The notes: generated from the sequence alone by a model not told the origin. 38,669 bases of DNA from Silicimonas sp. (GCA_025800205.1 JAOXSD010000237.1:1-38669), one strand, 5' to 3'. Shown: positions 1-7,664, numbered from the stretch's first letter. Numbers and translations: made by a program.

Positions 1-564
1 AATGACGTGGTAGAATTGTTCGGGCAATTCCTCCTGCGCCCGCAGATGGGTGATCGCATCGCCGACGGTCCAGTGTTCCGGGGCGGTGACCACTTCGCGC
101 TGCATCAGACGACCGGCGGAAAACTCCGGGTAGGACAGGGCCTGTTCCACCGCCATCCGGTCGGACTGGTCGAGCGCGTCGAGGATCGCCTCCTGCTGCG
201 GTTCGTCCAGATCCTCGATGATGTCGACCACATCGTCGGATTCGAGTTCACGAACCGCTTCGGCAAGCTGGTCATCGGGCAGGATGTCGATGACGCTTTC
301 GCGCACGTCATCTTCGATTTCCGACAGCACCTCGCCGTCGATCAGGGGGCCTGCGAACAGGAGAAGCTCGCGGCGCTGGCCCTCGCCCAATTGTTCCAGA
401 AGGTCGGCAATGTCGGCGGGGTGCAGCGGTTCGAAAAGTTCCTCGAGCCGGTCGTGATTGCCGCTGGCAAGCGCGAGCAGCACATCGGTCACGAGGCTCT
501 TGTCGAGGGCGTAATCGTCCTCCAGCCCTTCGTCGCCCGCGCTTGCTGTCTCTGTCTCGCCCAT
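1..564 (-). CDS. mgtE: Magnesium transporter MgtE, N-terminal part (runs off window)
   Basis: The first 188 codons of a protein read leftwards, cut by the window edge. The start at 564 is ATG with a strong AGGAGG ribosome binding site just upstream. After an acidic leader the protein shows the MgtE N-terminal helical repeats: HPADIADLLEQL, GEVLSEIEDDVRE, DDQLAEAVRELESDD and DVVDIIEDLDEPQQ. These are followed by the beginning of the CBS region (AGRLMQREVVTAPEHWTVGDAI). In the family this cytoplasmic part senses Mg2+ and gates the membrane channel. The membrane domain lies outside the window. The gene is divergent from guaD with 85 bp between the starts. Family assignment is secure; whether the rest of the gene is intact cannot be seen. 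Confidence 0.9.
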   Translation of the reverse strand, partial: MGETETASAGDEGLEDDYALDKSLVTDVLLALASGNHDRLEELFEPLHPADIADLLEQLGEGQRRELLLFAGPLIDGEVLSEIEDDVRESVIDILPDDQLAEAVRELESDDVVDIIEDLDEPQQEAILDALDQSDRMAVEQALSYPEFSAGRLMQREVVTAPEHWTVGDAITHLRAQEELPEQFYHVI

Positions 565-649
565 GGCGCGGCCTCCTGTCGCTTGCGGGGCCAACTTATC
601 CGATGGCGCGGGCTGGACAACCGAAACCGGCGTGGATTACCTCGACCCC

Positions 650-1936
650 ATGGAACAAAATCTTGAACTTCTGATCGGGCAGACCCTGGTCCAATCCCCC
701 GACATGCCCATGGAGGCCCACCATGACAGCCGGGGCGGTGTGCTGATCGAAGACGGTTTGATCCGCGCGGTCGGGACGGCGGATGATCTGCGCAGGGCGC
801 ATGCCGATGTGCCGGTGACGGATTATGGCGATGCGCTGATCCTGCCGGGGTTCATCGACGCCCATCTGCACTATCCGCAGACGGCGATGATCGCCTCCTG
901 GGGCAAGCGGCTGATCGACTGGCTGAACTCCTATACTTTTCCCGAGGAAATGCGGTTCGGGGATCCCGACTATGCGGGCGAGATCGCGGGGCGGTTCTTT
1001 GATATCTCGCTCGCCCATGGCACCACGACGGTGGCGAGTTATTGCACCATCCATCCCGAAAGCGTGACGGCGTTCTTTGACGAAGCGCTGGGCCGAGGCT
1101 TGCGGGCGGTGGCAGGCAAGACCTGCATGGATCGCAATGCGCCCGAGGGGCTACGCGATACGGTGCAATCGGCCTATGATGACAGCAAGCGCCTGCTGGA
1201 GCGCTATCACGGGCGGGAGCGGCTGAGCTATGCGATCACGCCGCGATTTTCGCCCACCTCGACGCGGGAGCAGTTGGAGGCGCTGGGCGCGCTTTGGGCG
1301 GAGCATCCCGATTGTCCGATGCAGACCCATCTGTCGGAACAGACCGACGAGATCGAATGGGTGCGCGAATTGTTCCCCGAGGCGCGGGATTACCTCGACA
1401 CCTATGAGGCCACCGGGCTTCTGGGCGCACGGGGGCTTTATGGTCATGCGATTCATCTGGAAGAGCGGGAATGGGACCGGTTGTCGGAACTGGGAGCGGC
1501 GCTGGTGCATTGTCCGACCTCGAACACCTTCATCGGATCGGGGCTGTTTCAGATGGACCGGGCGCTTGCATCGGGGGTTCGCGTGGGGCTGGCCACGGAT
1601 ACCGGCGGCGGGTCGAATTTCTCGATGCTGCGGACCATGGGTGCCGCCTATGAGATCGGGCAATTGACCGGCCGGGTGTTGCACCCCTCGGAATTGTTGT
1701 GGCTCGCCACCGTGGGATCGGCGCGCGCGCTCAGGCTCGAGGACAAGATCGGGCGGCTGGCGCCCGGGATGGAAGCGGATCTCACGATCCTCGATCTTTC
1801 CTCGACCCCGGTGATCGCCCAGCGGGCGGCGCGGGCAAGCGACATCTGGGAGGCCGTGTTTCCGACCATCATGATGGGCGATGACAGGGCGATCCGGGAG
1901 GTGCGGATCATGGGCAAACCGGTGGCGCGGGTGTGA
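650..1936 (+). CDS. guaD: Guanine deaminase
   Basis: A 428-residue amidohydrolase that would convert guanine to xanthine and ammonia in the cytoplasm, the first step of guanine catabolism. The metal motif IDAHLHYPQ is near residue 75. Further metal or active-site motifs follow in the usual order: QTHLSEQ, YGHAIHLEE, and ATDTGGGSNFSMLRTM with the catalytic Asp. The C-terminus returns to the beta-sandwich (GMEADLTILDL). The length fits GuaD (about 430–440). The ATG at 650 (MEQNLELLIGQ) is chosen because it begins the amidohydrolase N-terminal strand; an open extension upstream to 563 overlaps the mgtE start and looks non-coding. The ribosome binding site is weak. A LysE-type exporter follows downstream and an 8-oxoguanine deaminase lies nearby, suggesting a purine-base module. 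Confidence 0.9.
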   Translation: MEQNLELLIGQTLVQSPDMPMEAHHDSRGGVLIEDGLIRAVGTADDLRRAHADVPVTDYGDALILPGFIDAHLHYPQTAMIASWGKRLIDWLNSYTFPEEMRFGDPDYAGEIAGRFFDISLAHGTTTVASYCTIHPESVTAFFDEALGRGLRAVAGKTCMDRNAPEGLRDTVQSAYDDSKRLLERYHGRERLSYAITPRFSPTSTREQLEALGALWAEHPDCPMQTHLSEQTDEIEWVRELFPEARDYLDTYEATGLLGARGLYGHAIHLEEREWDRLSELGAALVHCPTSNTFIGSGLFQMDRALASGVRVGLATDTGGGSNFSMLRTMGAAYEIGQLTGRVLHPSELLWLATVGSARALRLEDKIGRLAPGMEADLTILDLSSTPVIAQRAARASDIWEAVFPTIMMGDDRAIREVRIMGKPVARV

Positions 1937-1945
1937 GACCGGGGA

Positions 1946-2011
1946 TGCGTATTTTTGAAAGGGTGAGGAGGCCGGCGCCCGCCCGGGCTTTCACCCCTTG
2001 TCAAATACGCA
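1946..2011. repeat. Long inverted repeat between guaD and the exporter gene
   Basis: Two 21-nt arms at 1946–1966 and 1991–2011 are reverse complements at about 17 of 21 positions. The left arm begins TGCGTATTTTTGAAA and the right arm ends AAATACGCA. They enclose a GC-rich 24-nt centre with its own small dyad (GCCGGCGCCCGCCCGGGC region). The element ends 16 bp before the exporter ATG at 2028. From memory, short intergenic sequences starting GCGTATTT are frequent in Rhodobacterales, so this may be a copy of a dispersed palindromic repeat. It could also act as a guaD terminator or a processing site. Confidence 0.6.
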
Positions 2012-2027
2012 AACTCGGGACCGGGCC

Positions 2028-2615
2028 ATGGTGAGCTTCGTTGCCGCTGTTTTCCTGTTGATCATCACACCGGGACCGGGCGTGCTGTCGCTGGCGGGCG
2101 TCGGGTCGGCCTATGGGATGCGCGACGGCTTGCGTTATCTCACGGGGCTGTTCATCGGGACAAATGTGGTCTGTCTGGGCGTGATCACCGGGCTGGCCGC
2201 GCTTCTGTTGGCGCAGCCCGGGTTGCGAACAGCGCTGACGCTGGTGTCGGTGGGCTATCTGCTGTGGCTTGCCCTGCGGATCGCCTTTGCCGGACGGCGG
2301 ATCGGGTTCATCGAAAGCCCGCGCCCGCCAGGCATTCGCGGCGGGCTATTGTTGCAGGCGGTCAATCCCAAGGCCTATGTGGTCAACACCACGCTCTTTT
2401 CCGGTTTTGCCTTCTGGGCCGAGCAGCCGGGGCTGGAGATCGCGGTGAAGCTGGTGCTGCTCAATGGGGTCTGGATCGCCATTCACCTGCTGTGGCTCTG
2501 GGCGGGCGTGCGGCTTGGCGCGATGAACCTGTCCGATCTGGTGCAGCGCAGCATCAATATCGGCATGGCGGCGGCGATGCTGATCGTGGTGGCGCTGGCG
2601 GCCTGGTCGGCTTAA
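2028..2615 (+). CDS. LysE/RhtB-family amino acid (or metabolite) exporter
   Basis: A 195-residue inner-membrane protein of the LysE/RhtB family. The hallmark motif TPGPGVLSLAGVGSAYGMRDGL is at residues 12–33, followed by hydrophobic segments, the internal NPKAYVVNTTLFSGF motif typical of the family, and two C-terminal membrane helices. The family exports amino acids or related small molecules; the substrate cannot be read from sequence. The ATG at 2028 is preferred over a TTG ten codons upstream because that TTG lies within the inverted repeat. It follows guaD by 91 bp on the same strand. Its TAA shares a palindromic TTAA with the stop codon of the convergent 8-oxoguanine deaminase gene (2612–2615). 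Confidence 0.85.
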   Translation: MVSFVAAVFLLIITPGPGVLSLAGVGSAYGMRDGLRYLTGLFIGTNVVCLGVITGLAALLLAQPGLRTALTLVSVGYLLWLALRIAFAGRRIGFIESPRPPGIRGGLLLQAVNPKAYVVNTTLFSGFAFWAEQPGLEIAVKLVLLNGVWIAIHLLWLWAGVRLGAMNLSDLVQRSINIGMAAAMLIVVALAAWSA

Positions 2616-3946
2616 CCGGCGAGCCGGGCCACGGCGGTTTTTGCCTGCGCCAGCCGGGCAGCCACGTCGAAGGTTGCGATACGCCCCTCGCGCACCACGT
2701 CGCGGCCTTCGACGATCAACCGTTCCACCTGGCGCGGACCGGCCAGGATCAGCGCCGCCGGGTCCCAGCTTCCCGCCGCCTCGAGCCCCGAGACGTTCCA
2801 GATCGCCAGATCGGCGCGTTTGCCGGGGGCGATCTGGCCGATGTCGTCGCGGCCCAGAACCTTGGCCCCGCCGATGGTGGCAATCTCGAGCGCTTCGCGG
2901 GCGGCCATGGCATCGGCACCCCGCGTCACCCGTTGCAAGAGCATGGCCTGCCGTGCCTCGTCGATGAGCGAGGCCTGATCGTTGGAGGCCGAGCCGTCGA
3001 CGCCGAGCCCCACGTTCACGCCCGCATCGCGCATGGCGCGCACCGGGGCGACCCCCGAGCCGAGGCGGCAGTTTGAACAGGGGCAATGGGCCACACCAGT
3101 GGCGGTGCGGGCGAAGAGGTCGATTTCGCCCGCGTCGAGCTTCACGCAATGGGCGTGCCAGACGTCATCGCCGGTCCAGCCGAGATCTTCGGCATATTGA
3201 CCCGGCCGGCAGCCGAATTTCTCCAGCGAATAAGCGATGTCTTCGTCGTTTTCGGCGAGATGAGTGTGGAGCCGCACGCCCTTGTCACGGGCAAGGATGG
3301 CGGCGTCGCGCATCAATTCGCGGCTGACCGAGAAAGGCGAGCATGGCGCGAGGCCGACGCGCACCATGGCCCCCTCGCCCGCGTCGTGAAATTGGTCCAC
3401 CACGCGCTGGCTGTCTTTCAGGATCGCCGCTTCGGCCTCGACCAGCGCATCGGGCGGCAGGCCACCGTCGCTTTCGCCGATGGACATGGCGCCGCGTGTG
3501 GGATGGAAGCGGAGGCCCACATTGGCCGCCCCTTCGATCGTGTCGTCTAGCCGGGATCCGTTGGGGAAGAGATAGAGGTGGTCCGACGAGGTGGTGCAGC
3601 CCGACAGCGCCAGTTCGGCGAGCCCCAGTTCGGTGGAAAGCCGCATGTCATCGGGGGTGAAGCGCGACCAGATCGGATAGAGCGTCTGGAGCCAGCCGAA
3701 GAGAAGCGCGTCCTGCCCGCCGGGCACCGCGCGGGTCAGGGTCTGATAGAGGTGGTGATGGGTGTTGACGAGGCCGGGGGTGATCACCCGACCCGCCATA
3801 TGAGAGATGTCGGCGCCTGTCGCGTCAAGCCCGGTGCCGACCGCGCGGATCACGCCGTCTTCGATCAGAATATCGGCGTTCCGCAGCTCGGCCCCGGCCA
3901 TGGTGAGCACATGATCGGCGCCCTTGAGAAGCTGGCGCCTTACCAA
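2612..3946 (-). CDS. 8-oxoguanine deaminase (amidohydrolase family)
   Basis: A 444-residue amidohydrolase with NTHHHLYQTLTR (HxH metal site, about residue 60), HTHLAEND, HAHCVKLD and the late GVNVGLGVDGSASNDQ motif. This combination matches the branch containing 8-oxoguanine deaminase (8-oxoguanine to urate) and hydroxyatrazine-type hydrolases; the deaminase is the likelier role in this context. The start appears to be a TTG at 3946 that overlaps the end of hisN by 7 nt, giving MVRRQLLKGADHVLTM, the expected N-terminal strand. The first in-frame ATG is about 16 codons later. It would be co-transcribed with, and translationally coupled to, hisN. A guanine deaminase paralogue is 0.7 kb away in the opposite orientation. 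The exact substrate is inferred. Confidence 0.8.
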   Translation of the reverse strand: MVRRQLLKGADHVLTMAGAELRNADILIEDGVIRAVGTGLDATGADISHMAGRVITPGLVNTHHHLYQTLTRAVPGGQDALLFGWLQTLYPIWSRFTPDDMRLSTELGLAELALSGCTTSSDHLYLFPNGSRLDDTIEGAANVGLRFHPTRGAMSIGESDGGLPPDALVEAEAAILKDSQRVVDQFHDAGEGAMVRVGLAPCSPFSVSRELMRDAAILARDKGVRLHTHLAENDEDIAYSLEKFGCRPGQYAEDLGWTGDDVWHAHCVKLDAGEIDLFARTATGVAHCPCSNCRLGSGVAPVRAMRDAGVNVGLGVDGSASNDQASLIDEARQAMLLQRVTRGADAMAAREALEIATIGGAKVLGRDDIGQIAPGKRADLAIWNVSGLEAAGSWDPAALILAGPRQVERLIVEGRDVVREGRIATFDVAARLAQAKTAVARLAG

Positions 3947-4755
3947 AGCAGTTCCATGGCGGCGGCGTGCAGCTCAGGGGTGGCCGCGGCCAGCACCTGA
4001 CCGCCCTGATGGGCCGGACCGCCCTGCCAGTTGGTCACGATCCCGCCGGCCGCTTCGATCACCGCAAGCGGCCCCTGAATGTCATAGGATTGCAGCCCCG
4101 CCTCGATCACCAGATCGACCTGACCGGCGGCGAGGAGCGCATAGGCGTAGCAATCGCAGCCATATCGGGTCAGTTTGGCCTTCGCCTTGACCCGCTCAAA
4201 GGCCGCGCCTTCCTCGGGGGTGCCGACTTCGGGAAAGGTGGTGTAGAGCGTGGCAGCCGAGAGTTCCGTCGTGTCGCGCACGCCGAGCGCCCGTTCTCCC
4301 AGCGGCCCCCGGGTGATGGCGCGACCGCCGCCGCCCATGAAGCGCTCGCCAATGAAGGGCTGATCGACGATGCCGAGTTTCGGGCCGGTGTCGTCGCCCG
4401 CCGCGATCAGCACGCCCCAGGTCGGGGTGCCGGAGATGAAGCCACGGGTGCCGTCGATCGGATCGAGCACCCAGACCACGCCGCTGGTGCCCTCCTTGAC
4501 CCCGTGCTCTTCGCCGAAAATCCCGTCATCGGGGCGCTCGCGGTCGAGAATCTCGCGCATGGCCGCTTCCGCTTCCCGGTCCGCGAGGGTGACCGGATCG
4601 AAATGGGCCGCCTTGCTTTCGGCGGCCAGACCCGGCTGACGAAAATAGCGCAGGGTGACCTCCCGCGCTGCATCGGCCAGGGCTTCCGCCACCGGCCAGA
4701 GTTCCGAATAGTCGATTATGTCTTCTGGCAAACGCCCTCTCCCGCTGGTTGACAT
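3940..4755 (-). CDS. hisN: Histidinol-phosphatase, inositol monophosphatase type
   Basis: A 271-residue Mg2+-dependent phosphatase that should dephosphorylate L-histidinol phosphate in histidine synthesis. Metal motifs are in order: GEEHG (near residue 92), VLDPIDGTRGF (near 107) and SYDIQGPLAVIEAAGG (near 235). The YGCDCYAYALLAAGQVDLVIE stretch is typical of the HisN branch rather than of general inositol phosphatases. The ATG at 4755 has a poor ribosome binding site and lies against a small CTGCC/GGCAG dyad; a TTG nine codons in, preceded by GGGAGAGG, is a possible alternative start. It lies 40 bp after the XRE regulator and overlaps the downstream deaminase gene by 7 nt. Confidence 0.87.
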   Translation of the reverse strand: MSTSGRGRLPEDIIDYSELWPVAEALADAAREVTLRYFRQPGLAAESKAAHFDPVTLADREAEAAMREILDRERPDDGIFGEEHGVKEGTSGVVWVLDPIDGTRGFISGTPTWGVLIAAGDDTGPKLGIVDQPFIGERFMGGGGRAITRGPLGERALGVRDTTELSAATLYTTFPEVGTPEEGAAFERVKAKAKLTRYGCDCYAYALLAAGQVDLVIEAGLQSYDIQGPLAVIEAAGGIVTNWQGGPAHQGGQVLAAATPELHAAAMELLW

Positions 4756-4795
4756 CTGCCCTAGGCAGCGGAAGAGGGAGCGTCAAGTCCTGGTG

Positions 4796-5173
4796 TCAGG
4801 CGACGTCACTGAGCACGCGCGCCAGCTCAAAAAGGCGGCGTCGCTGGGTCTCGGGGATCGCATAATAGGAGCGCACGAGTTCCAGTGCCTCCTTGTCCTT
4901 CAGGATATCCAGAGGCACGTCCTGCCCCTCGGTCGGTTCCAGCACCGTTTCCTGTGCTGCCAGCCCTTCGAAGAAGAAACTGACCGGAACAGAGAGAGAG
5001 GAGGCGATGTCCCAGAGCCGGGATGCAGAAACCCGGTTCATACCGGTCTCGTATTTCTGAATCTGCTGGAACTTGATCCCCACCTTCTCGGCCAATTGTT
5101 GTTGCGTCATCCCCACCAGCCATCTGCGATGTCTGATGCGCTTACCAACATGCACATCAACCGGGTGCTTCAT
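4796..5173 (-). CDS. XRE-family transcriptional regulator
   Basis: A 125-residue regulator. An N-terminal helix-turn-helix of the Cro/CI type spans about residues 9–63 (VGKRIRHRRWLVGMTQQQLA, then KFQQIQKYETGMNRVSASRLWDIASSL). It is followed by SVPVSFFFEGL and a short acidic C-terminal part ending ETQRRRLFELARVLSDVA. The start is placed at ATG 5173 (MKHPVDVHVGKR), which has GGGAG upstream, rather than ten codons earlier. This type is common and conserved in alphaproteobacteria; its targets are not known from sequence. It heads the hisN–deaminase run and is divergent from a quinone oxidoreductase across a 256-bp region holding a large nested dyad that could be its operator. Confidence 0.85.
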   Translation of the reverse strand: MKHPVDVHVGKRIRHRRWLVGMTQQQLAEKVGIKFQQIQKYETGMNRVSASRLWDIASSLSVPVSFFFEGLAAQETVLEPTEGQDVPLDILKDKEALELVRSYYAIPETQRRRLFELARVLSDVA

Positions 5174-5255
5174 GTCTTGGCTCCCATTCGATTTCCCTAC
5201 CATCCCTATGGTTCAAAATCGGACGATAATACACTTGTCCTTTTGGCCTATCGGC

Positions 5256-5308
5256 GGTTGCGGACCCAAGGTTTTCTTGATCTTAAAGAAAACTACACAA
5301 CCGCAACC
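5256..5308. repeat. Perfect nested dyad (8-7-8-7-8-7-8) in a divergent intergenic region
   Basis: The outer arms GGTTGCGG (5256–5263) and CCGCAACC (5301–5308) are perfect reverse complements. The inner arms GTTTTCTT (5271–5278) and AAGAAAAC (5286–5293) are also perfect. All three spacers (ACCCAAG, GATCTTA, TACACAA) are 7 nt, so the four arms sit at exactly 15-bp spacing around a centre at 5282. The element lies between the XRE regulator start (5173) and the oxidoreductase start (5430). It could be a multi-site operator or, if transcribed, an RNA with two 8-bp stems split by a symmetric 7×7 internal loop. Confidence 0.75.
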
Positions 5309-5429
5309 AATGCGATCTGAACTCTGGACGAGATTACTCTCTCATAACGTGTTTCGCAATAGTTTGGCTCGCCGAGCCACCCGCGATCCTCCGCACACAA
5401 AGGTTCAGATCCCGGAACTGGAGACCTTC

Positions 5430-6392
5430 TTGCAGGCTTTAACCGTTGAAACAAAAGGCGCCGCCCCCTCTCTGACGCCACGCACGCTCCCCGAAGTTAC
5501 GCGAGGTCAATTGCGCATAAAGGTGCGGGCTTGTGCGCTGAATTTTGCCGATTTGTTGATGATTCAGGGAAAATACCAGGAAAATCCGCCCTTTCCATTG
5601 GTCCCGGGAATGGAAATTTCGGGTGAAGTTGCAGAAATTGGGACCGGTATCACCCGATTCTGCGTTGGAGATTCTGTCGTGGCCTTCACCGGCCAGGGCG
5701 GGCTGGCCAGCGAGACGATCGTGGCCGAAGACCGGGTCCTGCACCGGCCCGACACGATGGATGACGCCACCGGTGCCGCTTTTTTGATCGCTTATGGAAC
5801 GTCGCATCTGGCGCTGACCCGTGCAACCACCCTCAGTCCGGGCGAAAAACTAGTGGTGCTGGGCGCGGGCGGCGGCGTCGGGCTGACCGCTGTCGAAGTG
5901 GGCGCCGCACTCGGCGCGGAGGTCACGGCGGTGGCGCGCGGCACCGACAAGCTGGCCGCGGCACAGGCGGCCGGCGCCACCCATCTGATCGACAGCAACG
6001 CGGTAGAGGATCTGCGCGCCGCGATCAGCGCGCATGGCGCCGTCAATGTGGTCTACGATCCGGTCGGCGGCCCCCTGGGCGAAACCGCCATGCGCTGCCT
6101 CGCCCCCGAGGGCCGTCACCTGCTGATCGGCTTTGCCTCGGGTGATCTGCCGGTGCTGAAGCCGAACCACATGCTGGTCAAGAACATCTCCGCCATCGGC
6201 TTTTACTGGGGCGGCTATCTGGCCTTTGATCCCAAGGCCCTGACCGACAGCCTGTCCGAGCTGATGACCTGGCATGCTGAGGGCAAGATCAAACCCCGGG
6301 TCGACCAGGTGCTGCCGCTGGAGCGCGCCAATGAGGCGCTTGAGCTTTTGCGCGCGCGCAAGGTCACCGGCAAGATCGTGGTCACGCCGTAA
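5430..6392 (+). CDS. Zinc-free NADPH:quinone oxidoreductase (QOR-type MDR)
   Basis: A 320-residue medium-chain reductase. The N-terminal GroES-like fold contains ALNFADLLMIQGKYQ and PPFPLVPGMEISGEV. The Rossmann domain carries the nucleotide-binding loop VVLGAGGGVGLTAVEVG near residue 148. The zinc-binding residues of alcohol dehydrogenases are absent, and the C-terminus (ALELLRARKVTGKIVVTP) matches quinone oxidoreductases. No ATG fits the N-terminus. A TTG at 5430 gives MQALTVETKGAAP, the expected first strand, with GGAACTGGAG upstream. The same frame stays open back to 5073, but that part lies in the regulator gene and the intergenic dyad. The 3' end overlaps the convergent LysR gene by 11 bp. 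The physiological substrate is unknown. Confidence 0.85.
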   Translation: MQALTVETKGAAPSLTPRTLPEVTRGQLRIKVRACALNFADLLMIQGKYQENPPFPLVPGMEISGEVAEIGTGITRFCVGDSVVAFTGQGGLASETIVAEDRVLHRPDTMDDATGAAFLIAYGTSHLALTRATTLSPGEKLVVLGAGGGVGLTAVEVGAALGAEVTAVARGTDKLAAAQAAGATHLIDSNAVEDLRAAISAHGAVNVVYDPVGGPLGETAMRCLAPEGRHLLIGFASGDLPVLKPNHMLVKNISAIGFYWGGYLAFDPKALTDSLSELMTWHAEGKIKPRVDQVLPLERANEALELLRARKVTGKIVVTP

Positions 6393-7254
6393 GCGCCAGA
6401 TGCGGCGCCATATAGGAGCGCCGCACCATATCCGCCAGCACCTGCACCACCTCCTTGCCCTGCGCCTCGCGCACATAAAGGTTGATGCGGAACACGCCCA
6501 GATCGGGCAGCGCGCCGCCATGGGGCACGATTTCCAGGGCTTCGATGGCGGCGCCCTGGATCTGGGCATTCACCGCAATATCGGCGGCCAGCATCGCCTC
6601 GATGGTCCGTGAACTGTCGGATTCGACCGCCATGGTCCAACCGATCCCGGCCCCGTCCAGCGCCTCCTGCATCGGGCGGCGGAAGGTGCAGCCCGGTTCC
6701 GAGGCCAGCGGCATCGGGCGTTTCTGCCAGGCCTTGCCGCCCGGCGCCCCGTACCAGACCAGCGGCTTTTCGATCAGGGTTTCACCGCCGGGCTGCAGAT
6801 CCCGTTCGGTGGTCAGGATCAGATCACATTCGCCGCCGTTGAACATTTCCATCAGCCGCAGGGTGCCGGCCGAGATCAGCCGCACCCGCATCCGGGGATG
6901 TTCGGCGGCAAACATCTGCAGCACCTGGGGGATCGCCGGATGGACGATGTCATGGGGCACGCCCATGACCAGTTCGCCCTCATAGGCGCTGTCGGTCATC
7001 CGGGCATAGACCTCATCGTTGAGCGCCAGCAGGCGGCGGCCGTAGCCCAGCAATTGCTCCCCCGCCGTGGTCAGGGCAATGCCGCGCCCGGCCCGGTCGA
7101 GAAGCGCCTGATCCAGGTTTTCCTCCAGCCGCTTGAGCTGCATCGACACCGCCGATTGGGTAAGATTGAGCACCGCGGCGGCCTTGGTCACGCCGCCGGT
7201 ATCGGCCACCGCCACAAAGGAGCGCAGGGCGGTCAGATCGAGACTTCGGGGCAT
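6382..7254 (-). CDS. LysR-family transcriptional regulator
   Basis: A 290-residue LysR regulator. The N-terminal winged helix (LTALRSFVAVADTGGVTKAA, then LNLTQSAVSMQLKRLEENL) is at about residues 6–55. A periplasmic-binding-protein-like effector domain follows (GELVMGVPHDIVHPAIPQVL onward). ATG 7254 (MPRSLDLTALRSF) is chosen because it has AGGAGT upstream and is the normal family start; a longer reading to 7623 would run through the divergent DUF1127 gene. It is divergent from the DUF1127 gene, across a dyad with T-N11-A form. Its last 11 bp overlap the convergent oxidoreductase gene. The effector is unknown. Confidence 0.9.
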   Translation of the reverse strand: MPRSLDLTALRSFVAVADTGGVTKAAAVLNLTQSAVSMQLKRLEENLDQALLDRAGRGIALTTAGEQLLGYGRRLLALNDEVYARMTDSAYEGELVMGVPHDIVHPAIPQVLQMFAAEHPRMRVRLISAGTLRLMEMFNGGECDLILTTERDLQPGGETLIEKPLVWYGAPGGKAWQKRPMPLASEPGCTFRRPMQEALDGAGIGWTMAVESDSSRTIEAMLAADIAVNAQIQGAAIEALEIVPHGGALPDLGVFRINLYVREAQGKEVVQVLADMVRRSYMAPHLALTA

Positions 7255-7317
7255 ATCACAACTCCTGATGTATTGCGTCAAAAATATTCGTTTTTCAAAT
7301 GTATCCTGATCCGCCAT

Positions 7318-7341
7318 ATACATCAACAGATTTGATGCATC
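7318..7341. promoter_or_regulatory. Candidate LysR-type operator (T-N11-A dyad)
   Basis: CATCAA (7321–7326) and TTGATG (7332–7337) form a perfect dyad around CAGAT. It includes T7323 and A7335 in the T-N11-A arrangement typical of LysR boxes. An overlapping ATACATCA (7318–7325) is repeated inversely as TGATGTAT at 7266–7273, next to the LysR start. The sites lie between the LysR gene and the divergent DUF1127 gene, where autoregulation and activation of the divergent gene are usual for the family. Confidence 0.5.
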
Positions 7342-7377
7342 GGCAGTCACCCATGCCGAAAACGAAAGGAAAGACCG

Positions 7378-7608
7378 ATGAATGCCCGCCCCCGCGCCCA
7401 TGGCGCCGCCCTGCCCCATCTGCACCGTCGGCCCCGCCGCGGTTCGATTCTCACCATGATCTTTGCGCTCGAAGACCTCTGGCGCAGCCGCCGGGCACTG
7501 AACCGGCTGGATTCGACGGCGCTCGAGGATCTGGGCCTCAGCCGGGATGCGGCCGCAGCCGAGGCCAAGCGCCCGGTCTGGGACGCGCCCCAGCGCTGGT
7601 TCCAGTAA
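7378..7608 (+). CDS. DUF1127 small protein
   Basis: A 76-residue protein rich in Arg. Residues about 33–55 hold the DUF1127 core, LWRSRRALNRLDSTALEDLGLSRD reading, ending with PVWDAPQRW. Small DUF1127 proteins are abundant in alphaproteobacteria; some bind RNA or affect phosphate, carbon or stress physiology, but no general biochemical function is agreed. ATG 7378 has GAAAGGA eight bases upstream. It lies divergent from a LysR gene, a common pairing that suggests LysR control. The first 25 residues (many Arg, His, Pro) are less conserved-looking, so a start at the internal ATG at residue 27 is possible. Confidence 0.75.
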   Translation: MNARPRAHGAALPHLHRRPRRGSILTMIFALEDLWRSRRALNRLDSTALEDLGLSRDAAAAEAKRPVWDAPQRWFQ

Positions 7609-7664
7609 TCCGCTCCCGGCCATGAAACTGTCTCATTCGCTGCTTAAAACAGTTGAAAATCCGA

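Noticed and set aside
5073-5429. N-terminal extension of the quinone oxidoreductase
   Set aside because: The open frame overlaps the XRE gene antisense and includes the nested dyad; the family N-terminus starts at TTG 5430.
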